From: Chloroflexota bacterium
Lineage (GTDB): Bacteria > Chloroflexota > Anaerolineae > Anaerolineales > Villigracilaceae
NCBI GenBank assembly: GCA_016866215.1
Contig: VGNE01000017.1
Span: 1 to 63,118 of the forward strand
Reading direction: 5' to 3'
Length of the DNA stretch: 63,118 bases
The position numbers and the translations under genes are program-made. Position 1 is the stretch's first letter; every line of letters begins with the position of its first letter. A model generated the notes under the pieces. It saw only the letters and a program-made list of their open reading frames with translations. It was not told where the DNA came from and made no database searches. Of this stretch, positions 8,460 to 16,762 are shown piece after piece.

Positions 8460-9868
8460 TATTTAATTTTCCTCTTCATCTCTTTGATTTCCTCTTCGCT
8501 CATATCAGGCAAATCTTCCCTGTTTTCGATTCCCAACGCTTTTCTCTGCGCTTCGCGCCACATTTCCAGCCTCGCAGTCACTTGTGACTCGTAGCCTTCC
8601 TGTGATGGTGCGTAAAAATAAGTTCCCAATAATCTTTTCGGCAAATATTGTTGCGGCGTGAAGTGACCTTCCATCTCGTGCGGATAGATGTAATCCTTGC
8701 CTTGCCCCGTTGCTTCGGCATCGCGATTGCCATCGGCGAGGTGACGCGGCACGGAGACTTGTCCCTCTTCTTCGATCTTCTTCATTGCCTTGAAATATGC
8801 GCCCGCACTGTTGGACTTGGGCGCAGTGGCGAGATAAAGTGTGGCTTCTGCGATGGGGTAGATGCCTTCGGGTAAACCGATGTAGTCGTATGCCTGTGCG
8901 GCGGCGGATGCAACGACAATTCCCATGGGGTCTGCAAGTCCGATGTCTTCACCTGCCAGAATAATTAATCGGCGAATAATAAATTTCGGGTCTTCGCCTG
9001 CATAGATCATTTTTGCGAGCCAGTATAAAGCCGCATCCGGGTCAGATCCGCGCACAGATTTGATGAATGCAGAAATGGTATCGTAATGCGAGTCGCCATC
9101 CTTGTCATATAAAACGGCGCGGCGTTGAATCGATTCCTGTGCCACATCCAATGTGATATGAATGACGCCATCTTTATTAGAGGCAGTGGATTCAACTGCA
9201 AGTTCGATTGCATTGAGGGCATTGCGCGCATCTCCGCTTGAAACTTCAATTAAATGGGAGCGGGCCTCGAGGTCCAGTCTGATGCGTTTGTCCCCGTAGC
9301 CGCGTTCCTTGTCACCGAGCGCGCGGTCAATGAGTATCCCCATTTCAATTTGATTCAAACTTCGTAATTGAAAAACACGCGAGCGCGAGATCAAGGCTTT
9401 GATAACTTCAAAGTATGGATTCTCTGTAGTCGCGCCGATCAGGGTAAATGTCCCATTTTCAACGTGAGGGAGGAGCGCGTCCTGCTGGGCTTTGTTCCAA
9501 CGATGGACTTCGTCTACGAAAAGAATTGTGCGGATGTTATGCAAGCGTCGGCGTTCGAGGGATTCGTCAATGATGAGGCGCAAATCAGCTTTGCCTGCGA
9601 GGATGGCGGAGATGGTGGTGAAGTGACTCTTGGTAGTGTTGGCAATGACTTGCGCAAGGGTGGTTTTGCCCGTGCCGGGCGGTCCCCAAAGAATGATGGA
9701 TGAAAAAAGTTTATCGGCTTCGATGGCCCGTCGCAGGAGTTTGCCTTCCCCCACGATATGTTCCTGCCCGATATATTCATCCAATGTGCGCGGACGCATG
9801 CGTGCGGCAAGCGGCGCTTCGGTTTTCAGGCGTTCGTGCATGGCGTGGTCAAAGAGATCGTTGGACAT
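8459..9868 (-). CDS. rarA: Replication-associated recombination protein A, AAA+ ATPase
   Basis: 469 residues, the usual size of RarA/MgsA/WRNIP1. Features in order: an N-terminal MRPRTLDEYIGQEHIVGEG segment, Walker A GPPGTGKTTLA near residue 61, Walker B LFVDEVHRWNKAQQD, sensor 1 IGATTENPYF, an arginine-rich ISRSRVFQL segment, and a C-terminal tetramerisation region with a YIYPHEMEGHFTPQQYLP motif. Family members act on stalled replication forks with the clamp loader and SSB. A TATAAT box 7 bases before the ATG and no Shine-Dalgarno site suggest a leaderless transcript. The phosphatase gene follows with overlapping stop and start. Confidence 0.95.
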   Translation of the reverse strand: MSNDLFDHAMHERLKTEAPLAARMRPRTLDEYIGQEHIVGEGKLLRRAIEADKLFSSIILWGPPGTGKTTLAQVIANTTKSHFTTISAILAGKADLRLIIDESLERRRLHNIRTILFVDEVHRWNKAQQDALLPHVENGTFTLIGATTENPYFEVIKALISRSRVFQLRSLNQIEMGILIDRALGDKERGYGDKRIRLDLEARSHLIEVSSGDARNALNAIELAVESTASNKDGVIHITLDVAQESIQRRAVLYDKDGDSHYDTISAFIKSVRGSDPDAALYWLAKMIYAGEDPKFIIRRLIILAGEDIGLADPMGIVVASAAAQAYDYIGLPEGIYPIAEATLYLATAPKSNSAGAYFKAMKKIEEEGQVSVPRHLADGNRDAEATGQGKDYIYPHEMEGHFTPQQYLPKRLLGTYFYAPSQEGYESQVTARLEMWREAQRKALGIENREDLPDMSEEEIKEMKRKIK

Positions 9869-9875
9869 GGTTGCG

Positions 9876-9881
9876 ATTATA
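9876..9881 (-). promoter_or_regulatory. -10 box of rarA, 7 bases from the ATG
   Basis: TATAAT on the minus strand followed by cgcaacc and then ATG. The expected transcription start falls on the A of the start codon. No purine-rich ribosome site fits between them. Confidence 0.6.
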
Positions 9882-9892
9882 GCAGGAAGGAT

Positions 9893-9930
9893 AAAAGGAA
9901 AAGACCACTCAACGATGGTCTCTTCCTTTT
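9893..9930 (-). terminator. Hairpin terminator between the EamA gene and rarA
   Basis: The arms aaaaggaaaagacca and tggtctcttcctttt pair with one internal mismatch around a short loop. On the minus strand the stem is followed by ttttatcc. It sits downstream of the EamA transporter gene and just upstream of the rarA -10 box. Confidence 0.7.
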
Positions 9931-10008
9931 AATATTTGTGAGGTTGTAGGGGAATTGACTGCGTTTGAGATGGCGTCTTGCACTTTTCAGTTCTATCGTG
10001 AATACTAC

Positions 10009-10899
10009 TCAAGCGTTTGGTGTTTCCGGCTGGCTTTGTCTGTGAGATTGATTAACAATATATATACCAGCCAATGCGATCGCACCGCCAGTCCATTGAA
10101 TTGAACTGGGTATTTCACCAAGCAGGGGAATTGCAAGCACGGCTGTGAGGATGGGTTGGCCTATCAGTGTCGGTGAGACGACCGAGGCCGGTAAATGTCC
10201 GAGGGCGTAGGTAATCGCGAGATAACCGATCATTTGTGAAACGAAGGCAGTTGCAAAGAAAATGAGCCATGTTTGCGTGGAATAACCTGCGAATGAATTG
10301 CCCAATACTATATTGATAACGAACATGCCAAGGGTTGCGCTGACTCCCACCAGCCATGTGTATCGAAACGGATCAATATGTCTACGACCGCGCTGGGTGA
10401 CCAGCTGGTAGGCTGCATAAAAGATGGCGGCTGTGCTGGCCATCAGGTCGCCCAGACCGAGCGTGGGATGGATCAGGAAGTCGCTTCCCATCACCAGAGC
10501 CGCACCTGCCAGGGCAAGGAATAACCCAGCCCAAAATGCGCTCTTTAATTTTTCCCGAAAGATCAGGACCGTAGCCAATGCAACCCACAAAGGAGCTGTA
10601 TTGCCAAGCAGGGTGGCATTTGCCGCGGTTGTAAATTTCAGGGATGAATTCCAGAATGCAAAGTCGAAGGCGGTGAACAGACCTCCGAGCAATGGAAAGT
10701 AAAGATATTTGCCATCAATGGGCGCAAGTTTTATTTGTTGTTTGAAAAAGAACGGAGTGAGCAGGAGCGTGGAGATGAGCAGACGATAGAATCCGGTCAT
10801 GGCACCCGGCGCATCCGCCCAGCGCACGAACATGGCAGAAAGACTCAACGCGCTGATGCCAATCGCGAGAGCGATGTATGGGAAAAATTTATTTTGCAT
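10009..10899 (-). CDS. EamA/DMT-family transporter
   Basis: About 296 residues with ten hydrophobic segments arranged as two five-helix EamA repeats, as in drug/metabolite transporters. Typical features are ALSLSAMFVRWADAPGAMTGFYR near the start, LLGNTAPLWVAL at the end of the first half and SPTLIGQPILTAVLA in the second half. The substrate is unknown; relatives export amino acids or other metabolites. The start is placed at ATG 10899 (MQNKFF), because the longer frame upstream adds a non-hydrophobic extension and TACAAT lies 6 bases before this ATG. A second EamA gene is at 54376-55305. Confidence 0.88.
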   Translation of the reverse strand: MQNKFFPYIALAIGISALSLSAMFVRWADAPGAMTGFYRLLISTLLLTPFFFKQQIKLAPIDGKYLYFPLLGGLFTAFDFAFWNSSLKFTTAANATLLGNTAPLWVALATVLIFREKLKSAFWAGLFLALAGAALVMGSDFLIHPTLGLGDLMASTAAIFYAAYQLVTQRGRRHIDPFRYTWLVGVSATLGMFVINIVLGNSFAGYSTQTWLIFFATAFVSQMIGYLAITYALGHLPASVVSPTLIGQPILTAVLAIPLLGEIPSSIQWTGGAIALAGIYIVNQSHRQSQPETPNA

Positions 10900-10905
10900 G
10901 GAAGG

Positions 10906-10911
10906 ATTGTA
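10906..10911 (-). promoter_or_regulatory. -10-like box (TACAAT) 6 bases before the EamA start
   Basis: TACAAT on the minus strand, followed by ccttcc and ATG. It fits the leaderless pattern seen elsewhere in the window. No ribosome site is present. Confidence 0.4.
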
Positions 10912-10983
10912 CCCCGATGTTGATGACGGAGTAGGCATCAGAGAGATAATGGTACCGCGACACGCTTTGCGATGTCGCATTGT

Positions 10984-11016
10984 TGAATATAGCGCGAGTT
11001 AAATCTCGAGGTACGA
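10984..11016. repeat. Short copy of the gtagcgcga / cggtacgaa repeat
   Basis: aatatagcgcgagttaaatc followed by tcgaggtacgaatcc has the outer words of the 7231-7291 element with a changed centre (gagttaaatctc). It lies between the HAD and EamA genes. Confidence 0.5.
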
Positions 11017-11026
11017 ATCCAGATCG

Positions 11027-11770
11027 TCAGCTGTGCGCGACGGAGATTCTTTCAAGGGTGGGCAAAAGCTCATTAAGATTTCGCAGGCTAAAGTCAGGTT
11101 TGATGCGGCGCATGTCTTCATCCTTGAATTTCGCGCGGCGCGTGATCCAGATCGTTGGCATGTTCAATTTTTTCGCGCCGTCAATATCCGCTTCGAGGCT
11201 GTCGCCGATCATCACAGCTTCATTGGGTAAGATATTCCATTGTGCGAGCGCAATCTCGAACGCGCGCGGATGCGGCTTGCGGTAAAAGCAGGCGGCGGAG
11301 GTGAGCACAAAATCAAAGTATGAACGAATGCCAAAATTTTCAGTGAGCTCCTGCACATCCTTGTCATCGCCCGCATTGGAATAAATACCGAGCATGTAAT
11401 TTTTGGATTTTAATTTTTGAAGGGTGGCGACTGTGTCATCTTCAAGCTGCCAGTTGGTTTGCGTGACGGAGTACATCGCATCCAGCGCGGACCTGAGAAC
11501 TGGTTCGGCCACTTCGGCATCTCCCAACTCTTTGAGCAGTTCGCGTAAAACGAAGTGATAGGTGGTTTCCTGAAAATCCTTATCGCGTTGTTCATAATAT
11601 TTGTGCAGACGCGCGCGAAATATTTTTGGTTCCAGCCTGATGTTTTGTTCAAGTAATTTTTCACCAAGCGCATGATCGGCACGTTCCAAAATCAGATCCC
11701 ACTCTTCGCGGGCGTGCATTAGCGTGCCGCCAAGATCAAACAAAATGTGGCGAATCGGAGTGGGGTTCAT
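11027..11770 (-). CDS. HAD-superfamily hydrolase
   Basis: 247 residues with a Rossmann-type core and an alpha-helical cap inserted after motif I. Motif I reads FDLGGTL near residue 10: the nucleophile Asp is present but the usual second Asp (DxD, general acid) is Gly. Motif II is GIYSNAG, motif III a Lys in a YRKPHPRAFE segment, and motif IV VMIGDSLEADIDGAKK with the Mg-binding Asp pair. The loss of the acid Asp is seen in some family members and makes the activity hard to predict. A good ribosome site (gaggtatacc) precedes the ATG. It follows the CoA transferase beta gene in the same direction. Confidence 0.85.
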   Translation of the reverse strand: MNPTPIRHILFDLGGTLMHAREEWDLILERADHALGEKLLEQNIRLEPKIFRARLHKYYEQRDKDFQETTYHFVLRELLKELGDAEVAEPVLRSALDAMYSVTQTNWQLEDDTVATLQKLKSKNYMLGIYSNAGDDKDVQELTENFGIRSYFDFVLTSAACFYRKPHPRAFEIALAQWNILPNEAVMIGDSLEADIDGAKKLNMPTIWITRRAKFKDEDMRRIKPDFSLRNLNELLPTLERISVAHS

Positions 11771-11836
11771 TAACTTTGGTATACCTCCTCTACCGTTTTG
11801 AGTAAAGGGGAATTTTGTGGGTTATTGCTGTTGAAA

Positions 11837-12613
11837 TTACGCCGCGCCTTTAAGATAGATTCCAGTTGGGTCGAGCTCTTCGCGCAAAATTTTCAGTTCC
11901 TTTTTTGTAACTAGTGCCGTGACCTTAACCTGCTCTGCAACTTTCAAGTCCCAGCCAGTGTTGGTTTTGGCTTCTTCCACTGTTTTCCCGGGATGCAGAG
12001 CAGTCAGGATCATTTCGCCAGTTTTATCGGGCTCCAGCATCCCAATATCGGTTACAACGCCAGCCATGCCGCCGCCGCGCAAACCCGCCCTGGCGCGGTC
12101 ACTGCCTCCGCCGATGTAGCCGGCAGATGTCATGAACTCCACTTTTTCAGGGAAGCGGCGTTTTTGATGCTGGGTCATGATGTAACAACGGTTTGCCCAC
12201 GCGGCAATTTCCTGTGAGCCGCCAGAACCAGGCAAACGGACTTTTGGATGTTCATATCCGCCGATCACGGTGGCATTGATGTTGCCGTATCTGTCAATTT
12301 GTGCGCCGCCCATGAAGCCCACATCCACGTTGCCGCGCTGCAGGTAGTTGGCGAAAATATCGTACATGCTCACCACCGAAAGCGCCCCGCTCACGAGAGT
12401 TGGGTCGCCAATGGAGAGGGGCAGGCGTTCAGGCTCGGCGCCGATGACTCCAGCTTCATAGATCATCACCAGGTTGGGAGCGTGTGTTCGCTTGGCGAGG
12501 TTACAAGCCAGGTTGGGCTGCCCCACGCCGACAAATACCACATCGTCATCCTTGAGCAGGCGGGCGGCATTGACGATCATCAGTTCGGCGGAGGTATATT
12601 TAATTTCGGTCAT
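11837..12613 (-). CDS. Family I CoA transferase, beta subunit
   Basis: 258 residues. The IYEAGVIGAEP segment carries the E-x-G motif in which the Glu forms the acyl/CoA thioester intermediate in glutaconate CoA-transferase-type enzymes, and GGAQIDRYGNIN and LPGSGGSQEIAAWA are typical beta-subunit segments. Together with the alpha subunit at 13583-14485 it should transfer CoA between carboxylic acids, or hydrolyse ring-derived acyl-CoA like the IpdAB relatives. The substrate cannot be told from sequence. Unusually, an alpha/beta hydrolase gene separates the two subunit genes. A ribosome site (caggag) precedes the ATG. Confidence 0.88.
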   Translation of the reverse strand: MTEIKYTSAELMIVNAARLLKDDDVVFVGVGQPNLACNLAKRTHAPNLVMIYEAGVIGAEPERLPLSIGDPTLVSGALSVVSMYDIFANYLQRGNVDVGFMGGAQIDRYGNINATVIGGYEHPKVRLPGSGGSQEIAAWANRCYIMTQHQKRRFPEKVEFMTSAGYIGGGSDRARAGLRGGGMAGVVTDIGMLEPDKTGEMILTALHPGKTVEEAKTNTGWDLKVAEQVKVTALVTKKELKILREELDPTGIYLKGAA

Positions 12614-12633
12614 GGATTCTCCTGTTATTAAAA

Positions 12634-12692
12634 ATCTGGAGTCAGGGAGCTTGCTCCCTAAAGCCTCGACAGCAAGCTGTCGGACTCCAGAG
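12634..12692. repeat. Palindromic repeat overlapping the 3' end of the hydrolase gene
   Basis: The outer arms tctggagtc / gactccaga enclose two small hairpins (agggagcttgctccct and cgacagcaagctgtcg). The element supplies the last ten codons (LESDSLLSRL) and stop of the alpha/beta hydrolase, so it has replaced that gene's original end, and it separates it from the CoA transferase beta gene. Confidence 0.75.
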
Positions 12693-13551
12693 TCTCTTTA
12701 AGAAATGATTGCATGATCTCGAATACTTCCTGAGGACGTTCCAGCGGCAGGATGTGCGTGGATTTTTGCATTGTTTCGATTTGTATTTTTGGATTTTTCT
12801 TTTTCACCAATTTCGCTGCATTTTCCAAAAATGCATCCGTCTCTGCGCCGCGGATGATCAGAGTGGGCACTTTGAGTGTGGGAAGGCCGCGCCAGAGATC
12901 GAAATCGTGCAGGCCTGTCAGGTAGATGTGGCTTTCCCATGCAGGGGTGTATGCCAGTTCAAAGCCGCCGCCAGCTTTTGGATTGACAATACCTGCAATG
13001 TACACGCGCAGACTTTCATCACTCATGTATCTGAAGACATCGCGTGTGCGGTATTCACGAAATACCATCTCCAAATCGTCAAATGTATTCCTGCGCCTCA
13101 ATGCGCCTGATATTTTTGGGTGGAATTTATTTCCCAATCCGATCGCGCGTTTGAAATTCCACATCACCAAAAATGACGGCACGAAAAGTACAGGGTCGAG
13201 CAGGATGATTGCCCGAAATTTCTTCGGATTGCATAATGCCGCCCGTAGAGTGACAATGCCTCCAATGGAATGACCCACTCCAATAACCGGGTCAGACTCA
13301 CCCTGAGTTTTATCGAAGGGTTGGTGGTCAGTGAGGAAGTTCAGCAAGTCATCAGAGAACGGGCGCCAGTCATTGATGTCTTCCAGTTTCGAATCAGGCC
13401 AGAGCGGGCGAAGCGTCATTCCGAAGAGATAATATTCAGTTTTTAATAGTTCAAACAATTGCTTGTAACATTCAGGCGGGTAGCCGTTGGCGTGAAGGAA
13501 ATGCAATGGCGCGCCGCTGCTGCCGTAATCAAAGTGAGGAATTGTTTGCAC
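12658..13551 (-). CDS. Alpha/beta hydrolase
   Basis: 297 residues. The N-terminal strand HFLHANGYPPECYKQL contains the oxyanion HxxG-like turn, the nucleophile elbow is GHSIGG near residue 97, an Asp is in the TLIIRGAETDAF strand and the catalytic His in KSTHILPLERP. It is therefore a complete Ser-Asp-His hydrolase acting on an ester or thioester. Its place between the two CoA transferase subunit genes hints at an acyl-CoA or ester substrate (inference). Residues about 78-86 (DKTQGESDP) come from an inserted repeat of the cttcgaTaaaactcaggGtga type just before the nucleophile strand, and the last ten residues come from a second repeat. Confidence 0.85.
   Translation of the reverse strand: MQTIPHFDYGSSGAPLHFLHANGYPPECYKQLFELLKTEYYLFGMTLRPLWPDSKLEDINDWRPFSDDLLNFLTDHQPFDKTQGESDPVIGVGHSIGGIVTLRAALCNPKKFRAIILLDPVLFVPSFLVMWNFKRAIGLGNKFHPKISGALRRRNTFDDLEMVFREYRTRDVFRYMSDESLRVYIAGIVNPKAGGGFELAYTPAWESHIYLTGLHDFDLWRGLPTLKVPTLIIRGAETDAFLENAAKLVKKKNPKIQIETMQKSTHILPLERPQEVFEIMQSFLKETLESDSLLSRL
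13291..13322. repeat. In-frame repeat inside the alpha/beta hydrolase gene
   Basis: gtcagactcaccctgagttt plus tatcgaagggtt is a member of the ccctgagc / cttcgacaggctcaggg repeat family found between genes at 18931, 25491, 28251 and 52785. It encodes the FDKTQGESDP stretch in the loop before the GHSIGG elbow without shifting frame. Confidence 0.75.
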
Positions 13552-13582
13552 GCATTTACCTGTTTACATTCTTACCTGTCTG

Positions 13583-14485
13583 CTAATACTGCCCGTAATT
13601 AATTTTTTCACTATAACGCGCTTTCACTTTAAGACGCTTGTGGGTTTTCTGGCCGAGTTTTTCCCAATACTCGTCGCGGTCTTTCACACCATACACCCAT
13701 TCATCGAGATATGCTTTTACGCTTTCCTTTGACTCGCTGATCTTATCCCACGCAAGATAGAACTCATTGTCGCGGTCGTAATATCCCTGCGAATAGGATG
13801 GGTGACTTGCAAAGGGGACATGGCAGACGGCGCTGACCACAATCCCGGGGATCATCGTGCGGTTCGGGTCGGATCGGATGACTGATTCGTCCACGATTTC
13901 TTCTGCCGTCAGGATGACTTCCTTCGCGGCGAAGGCGGCTTCCTTTTGTTCGCCGATGATGCCCCACAAATGCGCATTGCCGTTTTTATCCGCGCGCTGG
14001 ACGTGGACAATCGCTACATCGGGATTCAATGCAGGCACAACGATCACATCCTTGCCGCCATAAGGATTTGCGATTCGTTTGATAAGTGGATTGGCATGTT
14101 CGAGGCTGGTAGCGCCTGTTTGATTCATCGGCAAAAATGGCAAGCCAGCCGCGCCTGCCTGCAAGCGCGTGATCATGCCAAAGTGGGAATATTCCTCCCA
14201 TTCCAATTCACCTTTTTCAATGGCAGAACGGACGATGCGAAGCGACCCGACTCCAGGATTTCCCATGTAGGAAAAGATAACTTTCCTGGCACATCTCGCC
14301 GCCACCATTTGATCGTAGATCAGATCAGGTGTGGCGCGGGCGAGTGTGAGGTTTTTTTTGCCCTGACGTATGATCTCATGTCCTGCCGCAAATGGGATGA
14401 GATGCGTAAACCCGGCCGCGTAAACGACATCACCGTCATTTACTAATTCTGAAATTGCTTTTTTTAGTGGAATGAGTCTTGACAT
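13583..14485 (-). CDS. Family I CoA transferase, alpha subunit
   Basis: 300 residues. It has the N-terminal LKKAISELVNDGDVVYAAGF segment typical of CoA transferase alpha subunits, a YMGNPGVGSL glycine loop and a VVVPALNPDVAIVHVQRADKNGNAHLWG segment conserved in glutaconate CoA-transferase and IpdA relatives. It should pair with the beta subunit at 11837-12613. A C-terminal extension (YWEKLGQKTHKRLK) is common in this subgroup. It lies 37 bases after the small membrane protein gene, in one direction with the aldehyde dehydrogenase. Confidence 0.88.
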   Translation of the reverse strand: MSRLIPLKKAISELVNDGDVVYAAGFTHLIPFAAGHEIIRQGKKNLTLARATPDLIYDQMVAARCARKVIFSYMGNPGVGSLRIVRSAIEKGELEWEEYSHFGMITRLQAGAAGLPFLPMNQTGATSLEHANPLIKRIANPYGGKDVIVVPALNPDVAIVHVQRADKNGNAHLWGIIGEQKEAAFAAKEVILTAEEIVDESVIRSDPNRTMIPGIVVSAVCHVPFASHPSYSQGYYDRDNEFYLAWDKISESKESVKAYLDEWVYGVKDRDEYWEKLGQKTHKRLKVKARYSEKINYGQY

Positions 14486-14522
14486 ATTTATTCTTTTATT
14501 TGCATTGGATTTTTCTCATTTT

Positions 14523-14756
14523 TTACTTTTTGCGATTGCGCATTTTTCTAAAGGATTCAAATCGCCCGGCGGGCGGAGGCGGCGGTTTATTACGGCGGAA
14601 GACCCAGCCAATGAAAATCAGCAGCATCGCTGCGAACAGGTAGTCAAAATCCACCTGGCCAGCGATATCCGATGTTACAAAGAGGATGAACGCTGCACCA
14701 CCCATGATCATAAAGAATGTACCCACACGAACGATAAAAGGGTCTTCATTTTCCAT
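14523..14756 (-). CDS. Small two-helix membrane protein, function unknown
   Basis: 77 residues with two hydrophobic stretches (about residues 10-28 and 38-53), a KPPPPPAG segment and a strongly basic C-terminus (RKMRNRKK). The positive end should face the cytoplasm. I know no family. It is placed between the aldehyde dehydrogenase and the CoA transferase alpha gene on the same strand. Confidence 0.65.
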   Translation of the reverse strand: MENEDPFIVRVGTFFMIMGGAAFILFVTSDIAGQVDFDYLFAAMLLIFIGWVFRRNKPPPPPAGRFESFRKMRNRKK

Positions 14757-14799
14757 GTCTGTATTTTACCTTTGGGGAAGTCAGATGTATATATAGAAA

Positions 14800-14878
14800 C
14801 GAGTAAACAAAGTACACAGGTAAACAAGTTTTCACCCGTCTACCTGTGTACTTGCTTACCCTGTGTGCCTGCCTGTTC
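14800..14878. repeat. Inverted block of gtacacaggtaa / tacctgtgtac words
   Basis: aacgagtaaacaaagtacac and aggtaaacaag are followed by the reverse words (tctacctgtgtacttgc and ttaccctgtgtgcctgcctg). The same ten-base words occur at 37755-37845, 57534-57612, 13553-13590 and inside argS at 34800-34835. Here it sits directly after the aldehyde dehydrogenase stop. Confidence 0.65.
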
Positions 14879-16452
14879 TACTTAATCAACGTGCGGATTT
14901 GTTCGTGCATGTAAAGCGGAAGATAATAATGTCCGCCGGCGTTCTTGCCGCTGGAGCCGGAGCCTTTCCAGCCACCGAATGGTTGGAAGCCAGGCCATGC
15001 GCCAGTGGTTGCGCCCTGTGGACGATTCGCATACGTCACACCTGCTTCGATCTTATCGAAGAACCATTCGGTTTCTTCTGCTGAGCCGTAGAAACCGGCC
15101 GTAAGACCGTAGTTCACGTCATTGGCGATCTTCATCGCGTCGTCAAGATTCTTAACTTTGCCAATCGTGGTGATGGGCAGGAACATTTCTTCTTTCCACA
15201 AGTGATGGGTGAAAGGCAGGTCGGTGACAAAGGTGTTTTCGCAATAAAATCCTTTATCGAACATACCGCCTGTTTTGACATTACCGCCGATAAGGAATTT
15301 TCCGCCGGCCTGACTGATCTCTTCGCAGAAGTTCTTGAAATCATTGTAGGACGATTTGTTGACAACGGGGCCATTGTATGTGTTGCGTTCCGTCGGGTCA
15401 CCAAGCACCAATTTTGAAGCGGCATCTTTCAAACGGGCGGTCAAGTCGTCGTAAACAGAATCCTCTACAATCACGCGTGAAGCGGCGGAGCATTTCTGTC
15501 CCTGCAAACCAAACGCCGAGCGGATGATCCCGATCGTGGCGCGTTCCAGATCCGCATCCTTCGAAACGATGACAGGATTCTTTCCGCCGAGTTCCAAAAT
15601 GATCGGACGCACATAATTGCGTTTGCCGAAATCCTGGAACATCTTCATGCCCACATCGAACGAGCCTGTGAAGGTCACGCCGTCCACTTCCTTGCTGTCT
15701 ACAAGCGCCTGACCCAATGTGGAGCCGGGGCCGGTGACGAAGTTCACCACGCCATCGGGGATGCCCGCATCGCGGAAGCAATCCACAAGCAGGCGCACGA
15801 TCCACGCAGTATCTGTCGCGGGCTTGATCACAAGCGTGTTACCAGCCACGAGCGCCGCGCCGGAAGGACCACCAGTGAGCGCAAAGGGGAAGTTGAACGG
15901 CGATACGACAAGCCAAACGCCATACGGGCGAAGCACAGATACATTGCGGGCATCATAGCCTACGAGCGGGTCTTTGCCCATTTCAACAATGTAGCCTTCA
16001 TTCTTTTCCATTTGATGACACGAATAATAAATAAGATCGGCTGTTTCCTGCACGTCGCCCAAAGACTCCATGCGATTCTTGCCGACCTCCAGCGCCATTG
16101 CCGCACCAAGTTCAAAAATTCGCTCTTCAATTAATGAAGCCGCCTTGCGAAGCAATTCCACACGCTTTTGCCAGGGAGTATGGCTCCACATTGGGAAAGC
16201 CGCGCGCGCCGCCGCCAACGCTTCCTGCGCGTGTTTAGCGTTACCTTTCTGCATTTTTGCCAGTACCCAATCGGTGTTGACAGGGGAATGATCGTCGAAC
16301 TTCTCATCGGCTTTCACTTCCTTGCCGTTGATCAACATGCCATATTCCTGTCCCATATTTTTCTTGAGTTTTTCCACGGCTTTATCAAAACCAGTGTGTA
16401 ACTCTTCGGGTGGGTTGAACATGGTTGCGTATGTGAGTTTAAAGTCTGCCAT
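14878..16452 (-). CDS. Aldehyde dehydrogenase, L-glutamate gamma-semialdehyde (P5C) dehydrogenase type
   Basis: 524 residues, the length of bacterial P5C dehydrogenases (PruA/RocA). It has the NAD-binding FTGSFDVGMKM loop, the catalytic Glu in ILELGGKNPV and the nucleophile Cys in GQKCSAASRV. The N-terminal MADFKLTYATMFNPPEELH and the AETADLIYY-like segment also match this subgroup. The expected reaction is oxidation of glutamate semialdehyde to glutamate, the last step of proline breakdown. No proline dehydrogenase gene is nearby. A ribosome site (aggagg) lies before the ATG. It is the first gene of the minus-strand run that continues through the CoA transferase. Confidence 0.85.
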   Translation of the reverse strand: MADFKLTYATMFNPPEELHTGFDKAVEKLKKNMGQEYGMLINGKEVKADEKFDDHSPVNTDWVLAKMQKGNAKHAQEALAAARAAFPMWSHTPWQKRVELLRKAASLIEERIFELGAAMALEVGKNRMESLGDVQETADLIYYSCHQMEKNEGYIVEMGKDPLVGYDARNVSVLRPYGVWLVVSPFNFPFALTGGPSGAALVAGNTLVIKPATDTAWIVRLLVDCFRDAGIPDGVVNFVTGPGSTLGQALVDSKEVDGVTFTGSFDVGMKMFQDFGKRNYVRPIILELGGKNPVIVSKDADLERATIGIIRSAFGLQGQKCSAASRVIVEDSVYDDLTARLKDAASKLVLGDPTERNTYNGPVVNKSSYNDFKNFCEEISQAGGKFLIGGNVKTGGMFDKGFYCENTFVTDLPFTHHLWKEEMFLPITTIGKVKNLDDAMKIANDVNYGLTAGFYGSAEETEWFFDKIEAGVTYANRPQGATTGAWPGFQPFGGWKGSGSSGKNAGGHYYLPLYMHEQIRTLIK

Positions 16453-16762
16453 TGCGAGCCTCCTGAAATAATTTGGATGGTTTTATAATTTTGTGGTTGA
16501 GTAGTCAACGATATCTAACCGAACTAACCAAACCCAGTATAGCGTAGGATTTCACAACCGTCAAAGTAAAGCGACTGTTTTTCAATATGACGTATTTCCT
16601 GCTTAGAGTTTAGTGAGAGAATGTAAGAACGGATGAAAACGGACTGTCATTCATCGTAAATACTTCCTGCGCAGAACGTCCCGAAGGTTTGGCCAAGTCA
16701 ACTGTATTTTATAAGGGAGCCTTCGGAACGGTTCGTACATCCATTAATAGGAGAAATAATTG
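16453..16762. other. Divergent intergenic region with a hairpin repeat
   Basis: No gene is seen. The arms gaacgtcccgaagg (16674-16687) and ccttcggaacggttc (16720-16734) can form an imperfect hairpin about 30 bases upstream of the thioredoxin gene. A ggttgagtagtcaacg fragment at 16495-16510 resembles one arm of the 48029-48070 repeat. The region must hold the promoters of both the aldehyde dehydrogenase and the thioredoxin gene, but I find no convincing pair of hexamers. Confidence 0.4.
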
